Source: Paramecium octaurelia
Taxonomy: Eukaryota; Ciliophora; Oligohymenophorea; Peniculida; Parameciidae
NCBI GenBank assembly: GCA_905182995.1
Contig: CAJJDP010000162.1
Coordinates: forward strand, 6,662 to 70,661
Reading direction: 5' to 3'
DNA: 64,000 nucleotides
The translations under genes were made by a program, and so were the position numbers. Shown in pieces: positions 53,058-62,984 of the stretch (position 1 is its first letter; every line of letters starts with the position of its first letter). Below the pieces are notes generated by a model that worked only from the letters and a program-made list of their open reading frames with translations, searched no databases and was not told the DNA's origin.

Positions 53058-54084
53058 ATTTATTATTTTTATATTTACTCCTCATATATTTTATTCCTTA
53101 TTTCTTAATGCAATTTCTGGTACTCCAACAATTCTTGCTGAACCTAATACAACTTCTCAATATTGCTCTATTAAGCCTTAGTGATCAAAGTTTCAGTTAG
53201 ATTGTGTATGTCATAGATTGTCTTCTCTGTGAGATGGTCATCCTCTTCAACTAATTCGTCTTCCTTGACTTCGACCTTATCGACATCCAAGACCTCTTCC
53301 AGTTTTTTGAATTTCATTATTTTCTTCATCTTCCTCTGAGTCAATTTTCTTTGGTAGCTTTCTAATTCCTTTGGAAAGCTAATGTCATAGGTACTAAAGG
53401 TTACATTCCCAAGGCTTAGAAGCGTTCATTCTGGTCAATCTTCACAGAGTCGATCTCATCGATCAATTTCAGATGACATAATATGGATTTTCTGATGTCC
53501 ACATTCTATTATGGGAGTAATTGAATACAGTTTCGATTGGGTTGTTGCTTATATTCAAAATTTCTATCATCTGCGGCACTTAATCAAAGATAATGGAATT
53601 GATCTAGTTTTCAGACACATCTAGAAAGGCTAGTTTCTTGCTATTTCTCAATCCTTTCAAAACTGAGATTTAATTATTCTTCAAACTCAAATACTCCAAA
53701 TTGATCAGGTTGTCTAGATTCTCTATGTCGCTGATTTTATTCTACATATGAAGTCGATCGCTTACATGTTGGAGGAAGAGGATTTATAATTTGTCGAACA
53801 ATTCGAGGTTTTCGATCTTCCCTATAAATGTAAAGACAGAATGCTTACTGATGTTCAGAAATTCTAAGTGTATAGTCTTGAGAGACATCAATTCATTGGT
53901 TCTAAATACTTATTAGGAGGGGTCCTTACTTCTGATCCTCGGTCATGATGTCAATAAAGTTCTGATCGATGCTGGTTTTGAGAATGAGAGCCAAATCGAT
54001 TTGAAACTCCTTGTCCTTGAGAACCAACAATTCAGGCTCCTTTATGTCCACCTACTCGTTCTCGCTATCGTTTTATACTTGCAT
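53054..54084 (-). CDS. Leucine-rich repeat protein, 309 aa
   Basis: Five exons; introns 53902-53929, 53742-53765, 53506-53528 and 53379-53404; 310 codons. After an acidic start (MQVQNDSENEQVDIKEPELL) come four to five LRR units of the SDS22/ciliary type: LELFDKLQILFLQHNKISDI, LINLEYLSLKNNQIS, SKKLAFLDVSENQIN and MIEILNISNNPIE. These are followed by an LRR-cap-like segment (ILCHLKLIDE). The C-terminal 100 residues are charged and coiled-coil-like (KLTQRKMKKIMKFKKLEEV ... KLYQVQQELLEYQKL). This layout is common in axonemal and ciliary LRR proteins, so a role in cilia is a reasonable guess but not shown. Its TGA lies in ATGA, overlapping the first ATG of the downstream RDR gene by two bases. Confidence 0.82.
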
Positions 54085-54315
54085 GATTATTTGAATTATT
54101 ATATAATAAAAATTAGCATTTCACATAATGATGTTCGAGAAATAATGAATTTGAATTATAATTAAATTTTTGTAATTCATAAATGGCTCCGCAATTCATA
54201 GTTGGTCATTTGGATTCAAACTTCATATGCATAATATTTAACAATGATGAGATAATATTAAAAAGTTGTTTTAAAAATTAAACAATTTTAGAGTAATATC
54301 ATATTATTAATTATT

Positions 54316-56470
54316 ATGTAATATTTAAATTTGTTCATACAACCAATATCAAGCTCAGTAGTGTTTCCATACTCTAGTTTGTAACTCCATAACTTGGATT
54401 GCTATAATCAATCATTACATTCTCAATACATCGGATTGGTTTCGTAAATCGATGACACCCAATCAGATGTTCAAACTATATCATAATACAGTTAATATGG
54501 CACACTTGTGCATATAGCAAAAGAGCAAGACGACTCTTCCCACTCTTACAAAGCCTTTGCGTTTGCCAGATTTCGAATTAATTCGTTTTGCCAACTCTCA
54601 CCATTTTTAGTAGCAAATGTCGAAATATTGAATGACGAGATCCAAAACCACGATGCCGAAATCCTTGCCCTCTTCAAAGAGGCGATAAAAGTAATTGACT
54701 ATTTGTATTTTAGATTTATATGGAAAACTTCTCTCTCTTTCAGAATGCCCTGTTAAAACAAAAAATCGATGAGGAAGATAACATAGTCAAATTGTACTAT
54801 CAGGTCTCAAGCAGAATATAAATACCATTCAACCAAAAAATCAGATTATTATAAATGAATGATAACAACGAGAGAATATCGACATTGATACAATATTTGA
54901 ATCACAAGATGACACAATACACTACGAACAATGAAATGGAGCAAAAACTTAAGCAGGAACTAATCTCTGAAATGTAAAACAATGGAGATAACTTAATTAA
55001 TTAAACTCAATAATTTATTCCATAAATCCAAGAATTAGAACTGGATTATTAAAAGTAATATATTGAGTCATTGCCATGGGGAATCGTGCATCCAGAAACC
55101 TTGAGCATATAACAGTGCAAAGAGAAGTTGGATAAGAAACATTATGGTTTGGACATGGCGAAACAAAGGATCCTATAATATTTGGCAATTAAATTTTTAA
55201 CAAAATCTACTGGATCCATTATTTGTTTGCATGGTCATCCTGGAGTCGGAAAGACTTCTCTAGCCTAGAGCATAGCTGAGTCTCTGGGGAGACCATTCCA
55301 AAAGATATCCCTGGGGGGAGTTTCAGACGAAGCTCAAATTAGAGGTCATAGAAAGACTTATGTAGGGGCTTAGGCAGGCATGATTATGGAGGCAATAAAG
55401 AAGGCTAAGTGTGTTAATCCAGTCATCTTACTCGATGAGATAGATAAGATCAATCAATACACAGTTGGATCCGCCTTGTTGGAGGTCTTGGATCCAGAAT
55501 AAAATAAATCGTTTATGGACAACTATGTGAATGAGGAATTCAATTTAGGTTAGGTTCTATTCATTTCAACAGCCAACTATATCGGATCTATACAACCAGC
55601 CTTGAGAGACAGATTGGAAATGATTGAAATTCCATCCTATACTATTGATGAGAAGGAGAAGATTGCCATTTAGTACTTAATTCCTAAACAGTTGGAGCTT
55701 AATGGAATCGATGGGAAGGTTGAGTTCAATAAGGAAGTTGTCAGATATCTGATCACAAATTATACCAATGAGAGTGGAGTCAGATAGTTGGAGAGACAAA
55801 TCAATTCTATTTTTAGAAAGATTGCACTCGAATAAGTCAGAGGGAAGAGGAAGGGGTCTTATAATATCAATAAGGGATTCATCAATCAATGTTTGGGGGA
55901 ATCCACCTTTGGTTACAAGAACATCAAATTATAGAGTGTTGGAATGTGCAAAGGGTTGAATGATGGGATGAACATTTTAGAAGTCATAAGAACGAAGGGA
56001 TAAGGCAACTTGTTCTAGTAATCCAAAGATCAATATATAGTAGAATAAGGAATAACTGCCTTGTCTTATTTAAGGAATTGCTTCAAACACATTTAATTTT
56101 AGAATTGGGACATTAATCTTGCGAACTAGAATTGCTTGGGTGTTTGTGTTGTCGTTGCTATGGTGTCCTTATTCATGAATAAGAAGGTGAAATCAAGTGT
56201 TGCATTTGCTGGAGAGTTGAGTCTCAAGGGATCTATTTTCAGACAAGACAATCTTAGAGAAAGCATCATTTCTGCAGCAGAGTCTGGAGTTGAGAGGTAT
56301 AAGTTTGATTTAATTTTAAAAGCATCATTATTCCATCCTAGAATGTGGGGGACATTTAGAATTTAGAACCTTCAATTAAAAAGAGAATCAGATTGGTTGA
56401 TCACATCGAGGAGGTTTTTCAATTGGCATTTGAGGATGGATTTACTTACTACCACTACCCTAATTTATGA
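54316..56470 (+). CDS. Lon-family AAA+ protein with replaced protease dyad, 701 aa
   Basis: Three exons; introns 54691-54713 and 56297-56322; 702 codons. Residues 1-125 form a LON substrate-binding domain ([26 protein letters not shown]). The AAA+ module has Walker [10 protein letters not shown] near residue 299, Walker [11 protein letters not shown] near 363, sensor [15 protein letters not shown], and ESGVRQLERQI. The C-terminal S16 domain aligns without gaps to E. coli Lon, but the catalytic Ser of GPSAG is Cys (NCLG, codon 56133-56135) and the catalytic Lys of GGLKEK is Arg (DNLRES, codon 56256-56258). The ATPase should be intact while peptide hydrolysis is doubtful. No mitochondrial presequence or SKL-type peroxisomal end was seen; the early start of the LON domain recalls peroxisomal Lon. 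It may act as a chaperone or unfoldase. Confidence 0.88.
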
Positions 56471-56518
56471 TATATATATATTATAAAATTTTAAATGATT
56501 ATATTTATATGTCATATA

Positions 56519-58037
56519 TCACATGTAAATCTCCCCTTGATAGATAGCTACCTCCAGATTCTGTCTCATTTTACAACATTTTTGGGAGGCATTTTGGATT
56601 CTCTCTTTTTTTTCTATGAAGTCTTTTTTTTATTCGTGGATTGGTTTATCAGATTGAGTATGGTCCAATTTTTCGATTTCATCAAATAACTTTATCAAAG
56701 AGATGGCCAGGGTTTCGCAGGCATGTTCAAAGATTTCTTGATAGTGATCAAACAATTTGGCAGATTATTAATTGGTTTTAGATATGTAGTAGCCAATACA
56801 ATAAGACCTAAGAAAAGTCAGTTAAAATTAATACCATTTTAGTACGACTCTGGATTGAATTAATTCCTTCATTACTTCCTCTAAGAATTGACTATCTTAA
56901 TAGGTAAATTAGTAATGCTTGAAGATGGAGGTGAGATATTATTCCTTGATTTGTTTCAATCTTTGCATAGCCTTTTCTTTGGCAGCCTAAGAGTTTAAGA
57001 ATCTTTCGTAATAGAAGTTATAGCGTTGCAACACTTCTTTCTCCTTTTCGATATTGGCAGTAGGAGCCACATATTTGTTACATTTGAAATGATCCTTATG
57101 GTCAGGTTCCCAAGGTTAAGAGCAAATGTAACAAAAAGCCTTTCCGCAACCTCCTGGAGGTTTACACATCATGTAATTGCAGCCTTCTGATCTCTCGACT
57201 GGTTTCTTGCAAAATGGACATGATTTTGTATTGACAACAATCCATCTGACGTTGGCTTCGTCCTTTTTGATTTCAGCCAGCCATTTTTTAACCAAATCAC
57301 AAGGACATGGAGGATGAAGGTCCTCCTTGCAATAAAAACAGAATTTATTCTAGCACACACAGGTAACTTCTTTCACTGATGAGTATTGAGGTTTCAAAAT
57401 CTTATTGCAATCCACTCCAGTACAATATGCGAGATATCTGGAACAATCTACGAATCTTCTGCAAAGTAAATTCTCAAACTCTTAGTCATTTGAATATCTT
57501 TTGATCATTGAAAATGGCAATCTGTAATTGCATCCGTTCTATAAGCATCTCACTATCAAGAATTTATCCTAGTACACTCTCTACTTTATCGTCTGCTCAA
57601 TGCAAGACTCGCAAAATTTATGAGTGCATCCCAATTCAATTAAATTCCCCTCAACAAAACATACTGAACAACATCCCTTGAGACCATTAAAGATGATTTT
57701 ATCATGATTGTTAACAATGCCTTTCATCCTTAGATCGGCCAATAATGCCTCTGAGTTAGTGAAATACTTCTAAGTGATTTCTTCTTTATCCCAATTGTAG
57801 TGCATGAGTAGCTATAAATCACTAGGAATTGTTACTTCAAAAGTGTTGTCTTCATCGAAATACAACTACTCTTAGAGCTCTAGAATATCTTTTCTGATCT
57901 CTTAAATGACATCCTTTATATCCAGGATCTCTACACTATTAATTCTATTCAATAAGTGTTTACCCTTGTAACGAATATTATTTTTCTATCTACATTGAAT
58001 CGTAATCATCTTCATAGTTGTATTAATCATCCCCCAT
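56519..58037 (-). CDS. Ariadne-type RBR E3 ubiquitin ligase, about 499 aa
   Basis: The start gives an acidic N-terminus (MGDDQYNYEDDYDSMQIEKQ) as in Ariadne proteins. It is joined to the rest by a very short intron, either 19 nt (GTA start) or 28 nt (GTT start), ending just before INSVEILDIKDV; both keep frame. Then RING1 (CCSVC, LGCTHKFCESC, C..GCNYRLP), the in-between-RING domain (CTGVDCNKILKP, CVCQNKFCFYC, HPPCPC) and RING2 (CPFCKKPVERSEGCNYMMC, FCYIC). The acceptor Cys that forms the ubiquitin thioester should be the one in EGCNYM. A C-terminal helical Ariadne domain of about 160 residues follows. It works with UbcH7-type E2 enzymes, usually on cullin-bound substrates. It is convergent with the Lon-like gene, 48 bp apart. 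Confidence 0.92.
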
Positions 58038-58529
58038 GTTTTTTTGTATTTGTTATTATTAATAAATTTCTATAAATGAACATACGGATTATATAAAGTG
58101 ATTCAAAAATTATATTCACAATTCTATCAACAAAACATCGTACAAAACTAACCGAGTTCGTCGAAATGTCTCAAATTAGACATTTTAATAAAACGCATAC
58201 AAAAATAATCTAGATCATACAATTATGATAAATTTATGCAAGTAAACCAAACAGCATAAATAATTACATTCATAATCATTTACTAATATTAATACTTACT
58301 TGAATTAAATGGATTAAGTTAATTAAAATATATATGGACTTTTTATAATTACTAAATAATTTCATTATGGAATTCTTGGAGACTTTATTGAACATCCAGG
58401 TTTATAAGTATACATACATAATAAAGTTGATTATGTTCAAATAAAATAAAAAAATGTTAGTGAATGGAGAGTTAAAGGAATTAAATGTTATGATAATCCA
58501 TATTCTAAATATAAGAATTCATCACTCTA
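58038..58529. other. Intergenic spacer
   Basis: A 490-bp AT-rich spacer upstream of the RBR ligase gene and downstream of cofilin, both on the minus strand. A 60-codon plus-strand frame at 58366 runs into the cofilin gene and is not credible on its own. The RBR promoter must lie here. Confidence 0.5.
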
Positions 58530-59002
58530 TCAGTTCAATACAGACTTTTTGATTTCAGCTTCCTCAACTTCAGATGGTTCATTTGCTTAAATTTCTTTGG
58601 AAAGTCCATTCAATTTCTTCTTCAATGCTTCCTTTCCTGCAGCGTATGCCATCTTCTATTTTACTGGTTGATTGGTGTCTGGTGACCAGAATATGAAGAC
58701 CAATTTCTCAACTTGTCTTGGTGGAACGTCATCTGTTTAAGCATGATAATCATAAACAGCATATCGGGACTTTTAGGTTAAAGATTAGATTTACTTCATT
58801 TTGAAGATGACCAACAAATTCAGCGTAAGTGCTCTCTCTTGCTCCCTTGTGATCAACGACAATCTTAAGTATATACAATGAAGATTATTACTTCGTTTCT
58901 ATCTTTGTCCAACTTAAATATAACATATCTGTATTGTTTGCCTAACTTCAGATTGTTGAATTCTGTAACACAATCATCACTAACATTGGTGCCTACGTTC
59001 AT
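58530..59002 (-). CDS. ADF/cofilin family actin-binding protein, 139 aa
   Basis: Three exons; introns 58864-58891 (28 nt) and 58770-58794 (25 nt); 140 codons, the usual cofilin size. It has the ADF-homology fold: VSDDCVTEFNNLKLG at the N-terminus, then YVIFKLDKDRNEI, SRYAVYDYHAQTDD, KLVFIFWSPD, and the actin-binding long helix with VKQKMAYAAGKEALKKKLNG followed by KEIQANEPSE. These proteins sever and depolymerise actin filaments in the cytoplasm. The N-terminal Ser of many cofilins is replaced by MNVGTNVS, so regulation by Ser3 phosphorylation may differ. The gene sits 50 bp from the stop of the pseudokinase gene on the same strand. Confidence 0.93.
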
Positions 59003-59052
59003 AATAATATCTTAATATAATATTTAAATTTTTGTTAATTAAATCACATTAT

Positions 59053-60838
59053 TCATTTCTTTAAAGGCACTTTCTTAACATTAGGTGATTTAGATCTCAT
59101 CTGGGTTTAAGGTCTCTGACTCTTCAATAATTAAGGTTTCTTATTGACTGCTTATTTATTCACATTGTTATTATTGGTACCCAAGGTAGTACTGGTAGTA
59201 TTTTACACAGTTCTTGCTTTTTTATTAGAAATGTCCTTCAATTTGGATGAGGGTCGTTAACTACTTCTAGTGGGTGAAACAAAATCCACCTATTCTTTTT
59301 ACCTAGATGAATCCAGGAAATCAGACCCAGGATTGAATGGAACATGAACTTGCTCATGCAGAAAGGCGTACTCTGTTGGTTAAATAGATTGATGTTTAGA
59401 AACTGAAGATTGTTAAGATTTCTATGAATATCTATGATTCGGAGATTGTGAAATGGTCAAATATTAAAGAGAATTGGCCTATTGTGGCACTTATGTCGAA
59501 TAAAAGGCCTATTATTAACTGCTTTGACTCGATTGGAAGGACTATAAGTTAGAAGGGATTTAAGGTTTTTATTGTGTCTGTATTTATTGGGATGGTGTCT
59601 GATTCATAGATCTATTATTTGAATGCAACTTCACGGTAGGTTATGAATTTTTTTATGATAAAAACGGATGAACTTTCTTCATTGATTGAGGTTCCTCGTT
59701 TTCTTAATTAGATCTTAACTATTATTTTTGCAATTAGTTCTCCTATTGAAAGAACATTGGATGTTATTGCATAGATGTTAAGGTTGGATTAGAATCTTTG
59801 AAATTACATGATTGCAAAGTAAATTGTTAAGATTGTTGACACAATAAAGGGTGCTATTAATTTGATTGCATAATAAATGACTGTGCCTATGATTGTTGTT
59901 CTCTTACTAATACTCGTGATTGGATCTCGATTGCATGTTCATTCAAAATATCAGCTGGGTTGTTGGGTATTATCACTTTATTATTGCTGTTCATCGATTA
60001 TTGCATCAATTCTACTATGCTTTCCTCGTATATCTATAGGTAATTTGGTCTATCTTCAGGTTTAAAAGATAACATCCGACTGACTAATTTATTATTGGCT
60101 CTACTAAGCATTTCATTCAGAACTTCTAAAATATATATAAACTATTAATACCTTAATTTATTTTATACTCTTGGAAATCATAAATTTTTTATATCTATTC
60201 TTATAAAATGAGCTCTAAGCAGACCAATCCTATTGTAAAAACTTCACTTTTCTCCTTATTATATTCTGGCTTGAAGACTTTTCTGCCCAATTGGAAAAAC
60301 AACTCAGGTGAAAGGTAACAGTATTCTTCAAAACCACTCAAAAATCTATTATATTAATCCACATTTGGTAAAAGCAATTTCACTTGATTTGTATACATAA
60401 ATGACTGCGGTCTCAAATCTCCATGATATCTATCACGATTCTGCAATTCGATCAAAGTATGAATGATTTATTGTAAAAACTAAAACCAAGGCAAATTCGC
60501 TGGTAGTTAATTACCAAATTCAAAGATAGCATCGATTTTAAATAAATTACTACACAATGTTGACTCTTCTTCCTTCTGAATGTCTAATAAGCGAATCAAA
60601 CCTGGCATCTAACTAATTTACTAATATTGTTCCAATCTCTTCAATTCTTTTTGATAATGCATCTCGCTTTAATAAACTTTATGCACTACAGCTACTTCTT
60701 CCATTTGATTTGTGTAGACCTCAATTTCACATCCGAAACTAATGGATATTGTACCAATAATTACACTCTGCTTTCTCTGGAATCAACCTTTTACCAATTT
60801 TTCAAAAAGTGTTATTTGGACTGTTAAACTTAACCCAT
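59053..60838 (-). CDS. Predicted myristoylated pseudokinase with Gln-rich tail, 577 aa
   Basis: Three exons; introns 60739-60764 and 60126-60151, both 26 nt; 578 codons. The N-terminus MGQVQQSK fits an N-myristoylation signal. Residues about 15-280 follow the protein kinase fold: a glycine-loop position VFGCEIEVY, a C-helix, an IIHTLIELQNRDRYHGDLRP catalytic-loop position, YLSPELF and FTIGLVCLELIL, and RMLSFKPEDRPNY in the C-lobe. Key residues are missing: the VAIK lysine is V (EEVAVV), HRDLKPxN is HGDLRPQS, and the DFG position reads LPN. It should therefore be catalytically inactive or very weak. The last 290 residues are Gln/Ser/Asn/Pro-rich and basic at the end. A likely role is a membrane-tethered scaffold or allosteric regulator. 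Confidence 0.85.
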
Positions 60839-60944
60839 AAATTTAATTAACGATATTTAGTATAAAATTTACTAATATATCATCATCAAAATAATAAAAT
60901 TTTATAATCTCCTACAGTTGTTAATCCACAATAACAAACCGAAA

Positions 60945-61160
60945 TCATACTCTCATTTGTGAATGGTAGATGCATATAACTATTACCTTTTAGAATTAGG
61001 TATCTCTCAAGAATAATTCATTTTTTTAGTGACAAATCATAAGAGATTTGATAAATTAGTTCTCCCTATCTGTTAATTTTGTTCTTTAAGTATTCATATA
61101 AATATCGAACAAAGTAATTTTTCTAGTTATAATATTTTCATCTACTAATAGTTCAGACAT
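60945..61160 (-). CDS. Small hypothetical ORF, 71 aa
   Basis: ATG 61158-61160 to TGA 60945-60947. The first 58 residues look protein-like (KLTDRENQFIKSLMICHQ), with the rest doubtful; a second coding-like frame overlaps its 3' half in another register. No domain was recognised. It lies between the pseudokinase and SCP2 genes and may be a fragment or a small gene with an unseen intron. Confidence 0.3.
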
Positions 61161-61566
61161 AAATTACATATTTCAATTATATATATGTAAGATTTTATTC
61201 AGTATCTACATGACAATAAAACATAACAATCTTTAACTTTGTTTAAATTCATTTCATTATCATGGAATCAGATTAAAAATACCATTCTACAATCTAGCAT
61301 ACTATTGCTAAAAAATAGGATTTTTTCCCAATTGTATGAAATAAGAATCCCTTTATGTTCTTTCAAGTTCTATTCTCTATTTCAATGTTCCTTTTCTAAT
61401 AGAATCACTTATAGAGACCAATTTCCAAAAATAGTGAAATTTAATAATATAATTCTCTGAAAGAGGATGGAAATCATATATGATGAGAGAATGAAGGATG
61501 GAAGAATTGTTAGAACTTAATCGTCTAATGTAATTGTGTGATTTGTTATACACTTTTATTATAACC

Positions 61567-61949
61567 TCAAAGTTTGGCATCTTTTGGTAAAAGATCTGGG
61601 GTGAATTTGGTGGCAGCAGCCATATTTCCCTTGATCTTCATCTTTCCTTACATGAAGGCTTATTGAGGATTCAACTTTCCTTGAGCCATAGCCATCATGT
61701 CATCATCAACCATGGTGAATGTGGCATCAGCTGTTCCAACACGTCCCTTGGCAATTGACTAAAGATATTTTGGATAATGCATACTCCTGAACCATTCTTG
61801 AGATCAACAGTCCAAACTTCAGGGGTTTCTCCTTTGGCCTTTGAAACTTCAAAGAAATAGATGGCATTGATTTTTTTAACCAATTCAGCACCTTAAGATT
61901 TGATGAATGGATCCATCTTTTCAAACAAAGCTGCAGATTTCAAAGCCAT
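61567..61949 (-). CDS. SCP2-domain (sterol carrier) protein, 118 aa
   Basis: Two exons with a 26-nt intron at 61759-61784; 119 codons. The protein is a single SCP2 domain: FEKMDPFIKSQGAELVKKIN, then FFEVSKAKGETPEVWTVDLK with NGSG, DATFTMVDDDMMAMAQGKLNP, QAFMQGKMKIKGNMAAATKF. The lipid-binding pocket motifs and the length match stand-alone SCP2 proteins, which carry or present sterols and acyl-CoAs, commonly in peroxisomes. The C-terminus DAKL is a weak match to the peroxisomal PTS1 signal (SKL-like). Intron removal is required; without it the frame stops early in the middle of the domain. Confidence 0.93.
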
Positions 61950-62014
61950 TAAAATTATTTAATAATTTATTTAATATATTTTTTTTCTAATTTTCTTAAC
62001 ATTATATAAACATA

Positions 62015-62897
62015 TCACATATCATCTTCGTCATCATCTTGACACATATTCATTAATTAACTCATGAGGTTGGCAGCTTTTTCCCTTCTCTCCTCATCTG
62101 TCATTTTAGAAGTCCTACACAATAGATCTAAATTATACACCTAATCTTGGTCATATCATGCATCAATTGTGCAAATTGATCGTCCTCATATTCCAATTGA
62201 TCCAGGCCTTGAGACTGTTTTTCACTCACTTTCGTTTTACTAATGTTCTCCTTCTTTTCCTACGCCTTGGGTCTCATGTATGTCCAAGTGTTGCATTCCA
62301 TAATTTCAATGATTCTTGGAAATCCAAGGGTTTCTTCAGCCTACTCAGATAACTGTTTGATTTATTGTTTGATAGGTGGATTGTTTAAGTCTAAATAAAT
62401 TTATTCAACAAAGCTTTCTAATTTTTTCTCCTCATTTTCCAAAAGTTCCAAATTGATTTTAGTTCCTTCTTTTCTATCATAGATAATGGCCTAAAGACCA
62501 GGTTAGATTTCATTTAGAATTTGATCACACAAATTAATGAATTAGTCGAGTCCACTCATGTTGTTGGCATCAACAATAAATAATACGCCGTCTACTTTGA
62601 GTTTTTATAATTATTCCAAAGCATTTTCTTAATTAAAATAATTGTAATTTATTGTATGCACACCTACATCACATGTATAATATTTGGTATTAATTAAACT
62701 ATTAAATTGATGCCAATTATTACAGTTAAGTCCCAATTCTTTGATGATCTTCATCAATCTTATCAAAAATTAATTCATCATTATTGAAATGTCTGATTAA
62801 ATCTAACATATTAAAATAGGGATGTACACTAAATTAGTTTCATTGAATAAGAGTGTTCTGGAGCAATTATGATTAGATTGGAATTGGTTTAATCCAT
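62015..62897 (-). CDS. Alpha/gamma-adaptin-binding protein p34-like, 268 aa
   Basis: Four exons; introns 62803-62827, 62699-62723 and 62115-62140; 269 codons. The N-terminal two thirds resemble the degenerate Rab-like GTPase domain of AAGAB/p34: NLIIIAPEHSYSMKLI in place of a P-loop, then NTKYYTCDVGVHTINYNYF, VDGVLFIVDANNMSGLDQF and AIIYDRKEGTKI, with GFPRIIEIMECNTW at the domain end. The C-terminal part has DDQFAQLMHDMTKIRTSKM, TDEERREKAANLMSQLM and an acidic tail (CQDDDEDDM), the position of the p34 C-terminal signature. Such proteins chaperone clathrin adaptor subunits before AP-1/AP-2 assembly. A more distant small-GTPase-like protein is the alternative. Confidence 0.7.
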
Positions 62898-62984
62898 TCT
62901 TAATAATGTAATTATATTATATATAAATTATTAAAAAGATCTGCACGATTGGTATGTTTATTAAAACATATATATAATATAGAT

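Noticed and set aside
58366-58560. 60-codon plus-strand frame MEFLETLLNIQVYK
   Set aside because: It overlaps the 3' end of the cofilin gene and shows no domain. A chance frame is more likely.
61260-61580. Open minus-strand frame of 106 codons starting MPNFEVIIKVYN
   Set aside because: It overlaps the end of the SCP2 gene in another frame, has no features, and frames of this length occur by chance when TGA is the only stop in such AT-rich DNA.
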